Source: an uncultured beta proteobacterium
GTDB lineage: Bacteria > Pseudomonadota > Gammaproteobacteria > Burkholderiales > Burkholderiaceae_C
Assembly (NCBI GenBank): GCA_903914985.1
Contig: CAIWRE010000385.1
Location: 1 to 5,110, forward strand
Reading direction: 5' to 3'
DNA: 5,110 bases
Shown: positions 1-5,110 of the stretch, in pieces
Layout: every line of letters starts with the position of its first letter
Position numbering within the stretch: the first letter of the stretch is position 1
Program-made: the position numbers and the translations under genes
The notes under the pieces: generated by a model
Told to the model about the DNA's origin: nothing
Database searches by the model: none
What the model saw: the letters and a program-made list of their open reading frames with translations, nothing else

Positions 1-1226
1 ACCGTGGTGCCCCAGCTGTCGGCGCTGCAGCGGTCCAAACGGGGGTAGTCCAGCACCAGCAGGTGGGCGTCAAACTGGCAGTCCATGAGCGCCGAAAAAC
101 ATTCGGTCTGGGCTGCCAAATGGCCCCAAATGTAGGTGTGGTAGTCCAGCGGATTGGCCACCGTGACTTTGTCGCCCAGCACCGCGCTCAAGCGATGGTG
201 GGCTGCAGGTGGAATGGCGGGCATTTCCAGCCCGCGCGGTTGCGCCAGATCGGCCACCAGCGATGCCTCGCCGCCCGAGCAGCTGGCCGAAATAATGCGC
301 CTGCCGCCCAAGGGCCCGTGCACATGCAAGAACTTGCAGGTCTCGATCAAGCCCGCCGGGTCGCGCACCCGGGCTACGCCGCAGCGGTCAAAAAGTGCGT
401 CGTACAAAGCATCGGGCCCGGCCAGCGAGCTGGTGTGGCTCATGGCCGTTTGGGCGCCCAGCGCGGATGACCCGGCCTTGAGCGCGACCAAGGGCACGCC
501 CTGGCGCAGTGCTTTGAGCGCCACGCGCGAAAACGCGGCCACATCGTCCAAACCTTCAATGTGCAGGCCGATCACGCTCACGCGCGGGTCGGCCAAGAGC
601 GCGTCAACCAAGGCTTCCATGCTGTTGCCGGCTTTGTTGCCCACGGTAATCAAGTAGGCCAGTGGCAATGCACGCCGCTGCATCGTGAGGTTCAGGCCGA
701 TGTTGCCGCTTTGCGTGACCAGCGCCACGCCGCGCTCCACCCGCTGGCCCCCGTGCTGGTCGGGCCACAGGGCCACACCGTCCAGATAATTCAGCATGCC
801 GTAGCAGTTGGGCCCGAGCAGTGCCATGTTGCCGGCCTGCTGCACCAGTTGCTGCTGCAGCGCCTGGCCCTCAGCCCCCACTTCGGCAAAGCCCGAGGCA
901 TAGCAAATCACACCGCCTGCGCCGCGTTCGGCCAACTGTCCCACGATGTCCACGGTCGCCTCCCGCGGCACCGCCACAAAACTGGCATCGGGCGCTTGCG
1001 GCAGGGCTGCCACATCGGGGTAGCAGGCAATGCCTTCGACCTCTTTGCGGGTCGGGTGCACCGGCCACAGCGCACCGGCATAGCCGAGCTTGCGGCATTG
1101 GCGAATCGCCTCAGCGGCGGCATTGCCACCAAACACCGCAATGTGGCGCGGCGAGAACAGGCGCTGCAGCTGCGCGCGGCCAGCGCTGTCTTGCGCTTCA
1201 AGGGCTGAGATCGACGCCAGGCTCAT
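1..1226 (-). CDS. ADP(NDP)-forming acyl-CoA synthetase, N-terminal part (partial at left edge)
   Basis: An open frame of 408 codons starts at ATG 1226 and leaves the window at position 1 without a stop. It belongs to the acetate-CoA ligase (ADP-forming)/succinyl-CoA synthetase-like family, which activates a carboxylic acid with ATP and CoA through acyl-phosphate and phospho-histidine, or runs in reverse. The CoA-binding domain (about 22-145) opens with LFSPRHIAVFGGN and ends with LLGPNCYG (G138-G143). The second domain has TQSGNIG at 171-177, GNK at 196-198, IEG at 223-225 and AMSHTSSLAG, with His264 at the place of the phosphorylated His. A third domain begins near 305 (SCSGGEASLVAD). The ATP-grasp half, expected in a protein of about 700 residues, would be beyond the left edge. 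The nucleotide-binding turn usually written GAS is GGN here, with a shortened loop. ATG overlaps the acyl-CoA dehydrogenase TGA (ATGA), implying coupled translation. The acid substrate is unknown. Confidence 0.9.
   Translation of the reverse strand, partial: MSLASISALEAQDSAGRAQLQRLFSPRHIAVFGGNAAAEAIRQCRKLGYAGALWPVHPTRKEVEGIACYPDVAALPQAPDASFVAVPREATVDIVGQLAERGAGGVICYASGFAEVGAEGQALQQQLVQQAGNMALLGPNCYGMLNYLDGVALWPDQHGGQRVERGVALVTQSGNIGLNLTMQRRALPLAYLITVGNKAGNSMEALVDALLADPRVSVIGLHIEGLDDVAAFSRVALKALRQGVPLVALKAGSSALGAQTAMSHTSSLAGPDALYDALFDRCGVARVRDPAGLIETCKFLHVHGPLGGRRIISASCSGGEASLVADLAQPRGLEMPAIPPAAHHRLSAVLGDKVTVANPLDYHTYIWGHLAAQTECFSALMDCQFDAHLLVLDYPRLDRCSADSWGTT
1223..1226 (-). other. ATGA stop/start overlap between acyl-CoA dehydrogenase and acyl-CoA synthetase genes
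   Basis: On the minus strand the bases ATGA hold the start codon of the synthetase (1226-1224) and the TGA stop of the acyl-CoA dehydrogenase (1225-1223). No clear Shine-Dalgarno precedes this ATG (the 15 bases upstream are GC-rich and lack a GGAG-like core). Re-initiation by ribosomes finishing the dehydrogenase is the likely mode, which would tie the amounts of the two enzymes together. Confidence 0.75.
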
Positions 1227-2395
1227 GCGCCGTGAACGCGCAGCATGGCGCGGGAAATGATGTGGCGCTGGATTTCGCTGGTGCCATCCCAAATGCGTTC
1301 CACCCGGGCATCGCGCCAGTAGCGCTCAATGGGCAGCTGGTTCATCAGGCCCATGCCACCAAAGATTTGCAGTGCGTTGTCGGTCACACGCGCCAGTGCC
1401 TCCGAGGCAAACAACTTGGCAATGGCGGCATCCGAGTCGGTCATGGTACCTTGGTCGCATTTCCAGGCGGCTTGCAGCGTGAGCAGTTCGGCGGCGGCCA
1501 GTTCGGTGGCCATGTCGGCGAGCTTGAAGCCGGTGCCTTGAAATTTGCCGATGGGCTGGCCAAACTGCTTGCGCGTAGCCGCCCATTCGGTGGCCATCTC
1601 CATCACCCGCTGGCCCCGGCCCACGCTGGTGGCCGCCACGGTAAGGCGAGTCGCACCCAGCCACTGGCCCATCAGGTCAAAGCCTGCTCCCTCCTCGCCC
1701 AGACGTTTGTAGGCAGGCACGCGGCAGTCCGTGAAAAACAGCTCGCACTGGTGGTAGCCCCGGTGCGATACGCAAGCCGGACCCCGGCGCACGGTCAAGC
1801 CCGGCGAGTTCAGGTCCACCAAAAATCCGGTAATTTTTTTCTTGGGGCCGTGCTTGGTGTCTTCCACACCGGTGGCGGCAAACAGCACCACGAAATCGCT
1901 CATGTCCGCGTGGCTGATGAAGTGTTTGGTGCCGTTGATGATGTAGTCTGCGTTCTCGCCTGGACCGTCGCGCGTGGCGCGGGTTTGCATGCCGCGCACA
2001 TCCGATCCGGCGTTGGGCTCGGTCATGGCCAGGCAGTCATGGCGTTCGCCACGGATCGTTGGCAAGAGGTACTCCTCAATCTGCGCCCCTTCGCAGGCCC
2101 GCAAGATGTTGCTGGGGCGCGCCACCAGCATTTGAAGGCCGTAGGAGGCGCGACCCAGCTCGCGTTCCATGAGCGTGATGGTGAAGTTGTCCAAGCCACC
2201 ACCACCCAGTTCGGCCGGCATGTTGGCGGCATACAAGCCCAGCTCAATGGCCTTGGCCTGGATGGACGCTGCCAAGTCCGGCGCGATGGCGTCAGTGCGC
2301 TCCACCTCGTCTTCAAAGGGGTACAGCTCTTTTTCGACAAAGGCGCGCACCGTGTCGACGATCATGATCTGTTCACTGCTGAGCTCGAAATGCAT
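1223..2395 (-). CDS. Acyl-CoA dehydrogenase with Asp at the catalytic-base position
   Basis: This is an FAD flavoprotein of 390 residues, full length for the family, predicted to insert an alpha,beta double bond into an acyl-CoA and pass electrons to ETF. The N-terminal helical domain (about 1-120) is followed by the beta-domain, which opens with signature AMTEPNAGSDVRG at 123-135. The C-terminal helical domain has RKQFG at 275-279 and QIFGGMGL at 343-350, the FAD-binding region. The family's usual E-G-T motif reads IWDGTSEIQR at 368-377, so the catalytic base of the MCAD/SCAD/glutaryl-CoA type is Asp370. At the alternative site used by isovaleryl-CoA dehydrogenase my alignment places Thr249. 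The substrate is not identifiable; with a carnitine dehydrogenase upstream, gamma-butyrobetainyl-CoA or another short polar acyl-CoA is a guess. It starts 11 bases after thioesterase 2, and its TGA shares four bases with the next gene's ATG. A run of seven A in codons 186-188 is the only homopolymer of note. Confidence 0.93.
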   Translation of the reverse strand: MHFELSSEQIMIVDTVRAFVEKELYPFEDEVERTDAIAPDLAASIQAKAIELGLYAANMPAELGGGGLDNFTITLMERELGRASYGLQMLVARPSNILRACEGAQIEEYLLPTIRGERHDCLAMTEPNAGSDVRGMQTRATRDGPGENADYIINGTKHFISHADMSDFVVLFAATGVEDTKHGPKKKITGFLVDLNSPGLTVRRGPACVSHRGYHQCELFFTDCRVPAYKRLGEEGAGFDLMGQWLGATRLTVAATSVGRGQRVMEMATEWAATRKQFGQPIGKFQGTGFKLADMATELAAAELLTLQAAWKCDQGTMTDSDAAIAKLFASEALARVTDNALQIFGGMGLMNQLPIERYWRDARVERIWDGTSEIQRHIISRAMLRVHGA

Positions 2396-2406
2396 GGTGA
2401 TGGCTT

Positions 2407-2997
2407 TCAGTAATTGCGTGTTTGCGTTGAATCGGTTTTGCGGCGTATGCCCATGGGTTTGCCCACTTGGGGCGGCACGGGCAGGCTGGCATGCGATGCG
2501 GCCACTGCTTGCACCCGCGCGCGCAAATCGGCAGGCATGGGCGCCGCGCGGCCCTGGGCCATGTCCACATGGACCAGCATTTGCTCCGCCGTTGCCAACA
2601 AATCGCCGCTGGTACCGTGGTACATGGCGTGAAAAATATGCATGCGCTTGTCGTCGGCATCCAGCAACTGCAGCGTCAGCCGCAAGGGCTCGCCTTCGGC
2701 CACTTCCTGCACGTTGTGAATGTGCGTCTCCACGGTGTAGAACGAGTGCCCGCCCTCGTCACGGTAGGACTCGTCAATGCCGATCATGCGGAAGTAGGCG
2801 TCCGAGTTGTCGCCAAACACCAGCAGATAACAGGACTCGCTCATGTGGCCGTTGTAGTCCACCCAATCGGGCAGCACCACCGGGCGGTACAGGCACAGAG
2901 GCGCAGCAATGGGCGCGTTCGGATCCCACGGTGGCGCGGGTGTACCCTCGAGCGGAGTGCTCAGGCCATGAGATTGAGGTGGTGACGATGTATTCAT
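2407..2997 (-). CDS. Second hotdog-fold acyl-CoA thioesterase, paralogue of thioesterase 1
   Basis: This protein of 196 residues belongs to the same 4HBT-like family as the gene at 4134-4643. A gap-free alignment by eye of 118 residues, from YR before the active-site loop to the block after VDM, gives about 45 identities. The D-x-N-G-H active-site motif is at 47-51 (WVDYNGHMSES) and EQMLVHVDM is at 138-146. It differs in a Pro/Ser-rich N-terminal extension of about 35 residues and a longer polar C-terminus. ATG at 2997 is preferred; an in-frame TTG two codons upstream (3003) is possible, and the next Met lies inside the active-site loop, too late. An ATG at 3013 is out of frame. The stop at 2409-2407 is 11 bases before the acyl-CoA dehydrogenase start. 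It presumably hydrolyses a CoA ester from the same pathway; whether it shares the substrate of its paralogue cannot be told. Confidence 0.85.
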   Translation of the reverse strand: MNTSSPPQSHGLSTPLEGTPAPPWDPNAPIAAPLCLYRPVVLPDWVDYNGHMSESCYLLVFGDNSDAYFRMIGIDESYRDEGGHSFYTVETHIHNVQEVAEGEPLRLTLQLLDADDKRMHIFHAMYHGTSGDLLATAEQMLVHVDMAQGRAAPMPADLRARVQAVAASHASLPVPPQVGKPMGIRRKTDSTQTRNY

Positions 2998-3017
2998 AGA
3001 CAAAGGTTTTCATGCGC

Positions 3018-4124
3018 TCACGCAGGGGCCAGGAGCACAATTTTTCCAACAAATTTTTTCGCCTCAAAAGCCTGCTGAGCCAAGGCCATATCGCGCAGCG
3101 CGAAGGTTTGAGCCACCACCGGCGCAATTTCAGCGCGCTCGATGTAGCCCACCAGCTGGTCAAAGATTCTGTCTTCCTGAAAGGTGCAACCCAAAAGCGT
3201 CAGGTCTTTGAGGTAGAGGGTGCGCAAGTCCAAATCCACCAGCGGTCCGGCAATGGCACCCGCACTGGCATAGCGCCCGCCGCGTCGCAGCACGTGCAGC
3301 AGCGCAGGCCACTGCGGGCCACCCACCAGGTCGATCACCACATCGACCGAGTCTTGGCCCAAGGACTGCACCGCGTTGACATTGCGCGGCAAGCACTCAT
3401 GAGCGCCCAAGGCTCGCAGAGCCTGGTGTTTATCAATGGCAGCCAAAGCCACCACCTGGGCACCCCGGCGACGTGCCAATTGCACTGCGGCGCTGCCCAC
3501 ACCACCGGACGCACCTGTGACCAGTACACGGCTGCGCGCAGACACCCCCGCGCGATCCACCAGGTTCTCGGCAGTGGAATAGGCACATGGAAAGGACGCG
3601 AGTTCGGCGTCGCTGAGCGCACTGTGCACCACCACGGCAGCCGTCGCAGGCACGCAGGTGTATTGCGCAAAACCCCCATCGCACTCCGAGCCAAAGTACC
3701 GGCAGGCATAGGGCTGCTCACTCGCATCGTCGCGCAACACTGGCCGCACCAGGACGCGCTGCCCGATGCGGGCGGAGTCCACGCCAGACCCGACTGCGGC
3801 GATATAGCCGCAGCAATCGGCGCCTTGGATGCGCGGGAACACCATCGGCATGCCACCCCAGCTCGGGTCCGGGTCACTCGTGCTGTCCACCACGGCAGCG
3901 GCACCGTCGGTGGCGCTTGCACTGGTTTTGGAATACCAGCCCACCCGTGTATTGATGTCCGTGTTGTTCACCGCGCTGGCCGCCACACGGATCAGCACTT
4001 CACCAACTCCAGGGCGCGGTACTGGCAGGTCTTCGCGGTAGTGCAACACTTCCGGACCGCCAAAACCGGTCAGCACCACACCGCACATGGTGGCGGGCAA
4101 TGCGGTGGTGGAGACACGGGTCAT
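3018..4124 (-). CDS. MDR-superfamily dehydrogenase/reductase, zinc-independent quinone-oxidoreductase type
   Basis: This is a medium-chain dehydrogenase/reductase of 368 residues with an N-terminal GroES-like domain (about 13-165) and a C-terminal Rossmann domain. The nucleotide-binding motif VTGASGGVG is at 202-210, followed by SAAVQLARRRGAQVVAL. The signature of the GroES-like domain reads QGADCCGYIAAVGSGV at 100-115. The catalytic-zinc Cys of classical alcohol dehydrogenases is replaced (AVNNTDINTR, 51-60), the His-Glu after the Gly is replaced by Ala-Asp, and the four-Cys structural zinc lobe is absent. It therefore resembles NADPH quinone/enoyl reductases. A Ser/Ala/Asp-rich stretch at about 66-95 between the N-T-D motif and the QGAD motif is longer than usual. 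The gene starts 9 bases after the stop of thioesterase 1 and ends 20 bases before thioesterase 2, so it is co-transcribed. The substrate is unknown; enoyl-CoA, aldehyde or ketone reduction are all possible. The ATG at 4124 is chosen; an internal Met at residue 13 is an alternative. Confidence 0.87.
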   Translation of the reverse strand: MTRVSTTALPATMCGVVLTGFGGPEVLHYREDLPVPRPGVGEVLIRVAASAVNNTDINTRVGWYSKTSASATDGAAAVVDSTSDPDPSWGGMPMVFPRIQGADCCGYIAAVGSGVDSARIGQRVLVRPVLRDDASEQPYACRYFGSECDGGFAQYTCVPATAAVVVHSALSDAELASFPCAYSTAENLVDRAGVSARSRVLVTGASGGVGSAAVQLARRRGAQVVALAAIDKHQALRALGAHECLPRNVNAVQSLGQDSVDVVIDLVGGPQWPALLHVLRRGGRYASAGAIAGPLVDLDLRTLYLKDLTLLGCTFQEDRIFDQLVGYIERAEIAPVVAQTFALRDMALAQQAFEAKKFVGKIVLLAPA

Positions 4125-4133
4125 GGCCGGCGA

Positions 4134-4643
4134 TTATTTCGGCTGAGGCAATGCCATGACACGCCCGATCTGCGCCGGGCGAGGCATCAAAGCGTGCGCG
4201 GCTGCCGGTGGCTGCAGGTAGGCTGCCACCGCCGGTGCAAATGGGGTCGCACGCGGCCCGGACATGTCCACATTGAGCAGCATTTGCTCTGTGATGGCCA
4301 TGCACTGTGTGCCACCTTCCGCAAAAAGACTCAGCGCGACATGCAGTCGCTTGGCATCCACCCCGAGCAGTTGCAAACGCACCTCGACGGCGGCGCCCTG
4401 TTTGACCTCGTGCAAGTAATGCACATGGGCCTCCAGCGTAAACCAGGAGTGTCCTGTGGCTTTGCGCCCCGCTTCGTCCAAACCAGCCAGGTCCATCAGG
4501 GCGTCCACCGCGCTGCTGAACAGCACCATGTAATAGCCGTCACGCAGGTGGCCGTTGAAGTCCACCCACTCGGCACCGATGGTGCAGCGATAAACCACCG
4601 GCAGCGCCATGCCCGTGGACTCAGGCATCGGGCGCAATTCCAT
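4134..4643 (-). CDS. Hotdog-fold acyl-CoA thioesterase, betainyl-CoA thioesterase-like (thioesterase 1)
   Basis: This is a single-domain 4HBT/FcbC-type hotdog thioesterase of up to 169 residues. It likely hydrolyses betainyl-CoA to glycine betaine and CoA after 3-dehydrocarnitine cleavage, the role of CdhB in Pseudomonas. The hallmark D-x-N-G-H is at residues 28-32 (WVDFNGHLRDGYY), the position of the family's catalytic Asp. A second conserved block, EQMLLNVDM, is at 119-127. There is no signal peptide or membrane segment. The start is uncertain. ATG at 4643 overlaps the dehydrogenase gene by 23 bases, ATG at 4628 overlaps by 8, and ATG at 4610 leaves a 10-base gap; none has a strong Shine-Dalgarno. 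The short N-termini usual in the family favour 4628 or 4610. In some rhizobia carnitine dehydrogenase and this thioesterase are one fused protein, so adjacency here strongly supports the pathway. The stop is TAA at 4136-4134. Confidence 0.85.
   Translation of the reverse strand: MELRPMPESTGMALPVVYRCTIGAEWVDFNGHLRDGYYMVLFSSAVDALMDLAGLDEAGRKATGHSWFTLEAHVHYLHEVKQGAAVEVRLQLLGVDAKRLHVALSLFAEGGTQCMAITEQMLLNVDMSGPRATPFAPAVAAYLQPPAAAHALMPRPAQIGRVMALPQPK
4621..4643 (-). other. Overlap zone of carnitine dehydrogenase end and thioesterase 1 start candidates
   Basis: The last codons and TGA of the dehydrogenase are read in one frame while ATG candidates of the thioesterase at 4643 and 4628 are read in another. 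The ATG at 4628 is preceded by a weak GGA at a plausible distance. The third candidate, 4610, falls just after the stop. Whichever is used, the two genes are close enough for translational coupling. Confidence 0.55.
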
Positions 4644-5110
4644 GTTTGAGCTTGGTGGCCTTGATGGCGGCTTGAACGGCCATCAGGCAGTCATCGCGGT
4701 AGCGTTCCCAGTCGGCAATGCTGCGGCTGCCCAGCTGCTCCACGCTGCCTTCGGCCACGGCGTCGAGCAGCGAGTCGGTCAACTCCGGCGCCTCCAGCTT
4801 GGTCCAGGGCAGCTTGAGTGCCGGGCCGAACTGGGCCATGAAGTGGCGCATGCCCGCGTCGCCACCTGCCAGTGTGTAAATCAAAAAGCTGCCCATGAAA
4901 GACCAGCGCATGCCCGCACCAAATCGGATGGCGTCGTCGATTTCACCGGTGGTGGCCACACCGTCATTGACCAGGTGCAAGGACTCGCGCCACATGGCCT
5001 CTAACAATCGGTCGGCGATAAAGCCTGGCACCTCCTTGCGCACATGCAGCGGACGCATGCCCAAACTGCGGTAGACCTGCATGGCAGCTTGTACCGCCTC
5101 AGGCGCGGTG
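4621..5110 (-). CDS. L-carnitine (carnitine 3-) dehydrogenase, C-terminal part (partial at right edge)
   Basis: This is probably the NAD-dependent oxidation of L-carnitine to 3-dehydrocarnitine, the first step of aerobic carnitine breakdown to glycine betaine, in the cytoplasm. The 162 visible codons run open to the right edge, upstream of any in-frame Met. The NAD-binding Rossmann domain and the true start therefore lie outside the window. What is seen is the all-helical C-terminal domain of the 3-hydroxyacyl-CoA dehydrogenase superfamily, including the segment KEVPGFIADRLLEAMWRE followed by LVNDGV and EIDDAIRFGAGMRWSFMG. The GAG-MRW-MG wording and the later GPALKLPW are typical of carnitine dehydrogenases rather than ordinary FadB/PaaH-type enzymes, as I recall those families. 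The family is about 320 residues, so about half is present. The stop is TGA at 4623-4621. The adjacent thioesterase supports the assignment. A dehydrogenase for another beta-hydroxy acid cannot be excluded without the N-terminal half. Confidence 0.85.
   Translation of the reverse strand, partial: TAPEAVQAAMQVYRSLGMRPLHVRKEVPGFIADRLLEAMWRESLHLVNDGVATTGEIDDAIRFGAGMRWSFMGSFLIYTLAGGDAGMRHFMAQFGPALKLPWTKLEAPELTDSLLDAVAEGSVEQLGSRSIADWERYRDDCLMAVQAAIKATKLKHGIAPDA

Noticed and set aside
63..1208. Several plus-strand and minus-strand frames in the first 1.2 kb (135, 167, 215, 75 and 97 codons)
   Set aside because: They are alternative frames of the acyl-CoA synthetase, whose own frame is open across the whole region and carries all the family motifs.
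1834..1840. A run of seven A (minus strand) in the acyl-CoA dehydrogenase as a possible programmed frameshift site
   Set aside because: The reading register is not that of a slippery heptamer (a G precedes the two AAA codons), the zero frame continues through all later motifs, and no alternative product is sensible.
821..2413. A 530-codon open frame on the plus strand opposite the acyl-CoA dehydrogenase and synthetase
   Set aside because: Same reason: low-complexity His/Gly/Ala-rich product, no motif, and it spans the junction of two real minus-strand genes.
3035..3065. AT-rich patch with T runs as a possible terminator or promoter
   Set aside because: It lies inside the MDR coding sequence, encodes the conserved C-terminal lysine-rich end, and no stem-loop sits next to it.
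2774..3163. A 129-codon minus-strand frame crossing from the MDR gene into thioesterase 2, including an ATG at 3013
   Set aside because: Its Arg/Leu-rich product has no family resemblance and it overlaps the conserved ends of both neighbours; treated as a shadow.
3012..4649. A 545-codon open frame on the plus strand opposite the MDR gene and thioesterase 1
   Set aside because: Its translation is rich in His, Gln, Arg and Gly with no recognisable domain, and it lies exactly antisense to two well-supported genes. Long antisense frames are expected in GC-rich coding DNA.
1..5110. tRNA or rRNA genes, CRISPR arrays, insertion sequences, attachment sites
   Set aside because: None was seen; the window is coding throughout, with gaps no longer than 20 bases between genes.

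Overview
This window is a compact, fully coding stretch of a GC-rich bacterial chromosome (roughly 60% G+C by eye). All supported genes lie on the minus strand, so transcription runs from the right edge to the left. Codon use and the style of the proteins suggest a metabolically versatile proteobacterium, most likely a betaproteobacterium of the Burkholderiales/Comamonadaceae type. That placement is an inference from general resemblance, not from a marker gene.

Layout in the direction of transcription: (1) 5110-4621, the C-terminal half of an L-carnitine (carnitine 3-) dehydrogenase, cut by the right edge; (2) 4643-4134, a hotdog-fold thioesterase of the betainyl-CoA thioesterase type, whose longest reading overlaps the end of the dehydrogenase gene; (3) 4124-3018, a zinc-independent MDR (quinone-oxidoreductase-like) dehydrogenase; (4) 2997-2407, a second thioesterase paralogous to the first; (5) 2395-1223, an acyl-CoA dehydrogenase with Asp in place of the usual catalytic Glu; (6) 1226-1, the N-terminal 408 residues of an ADP(NDP)-forming acyl-CoA synthetase, cut by the left edge. 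Gene 6 is easily missed because it has no stop in the window. Gaps between genes are 9 to 20 bases or overlaps, so this is one operon with no room for an internal promoter or terminator. No RNA gene, mobile element, CRISPR array or intergenic stretch longer than 20 bases was seen.

Functionally the right end is recognisable. Carnitine dehydrogenase makes 3-dehydrocarnitine, a BKACE-type enzyme (not in this window) would cleave it with acetyl-CoA to acetoacetate and betainyl-CoA, and the thioesterase would release glycine betaine. The rest (acyl-CoA synthetase, acyl-CoA dehydrogenase, second thioesterase, MDR reductase) looks like a CoA-dependent activation and desaturation branch. It may feed a carnitine relative such as gamma-butyrobetaine, or another acid, into or alongside the carnitine route. 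That branch has no assigned substrate from sequence alone and is the most interesting part of the window.
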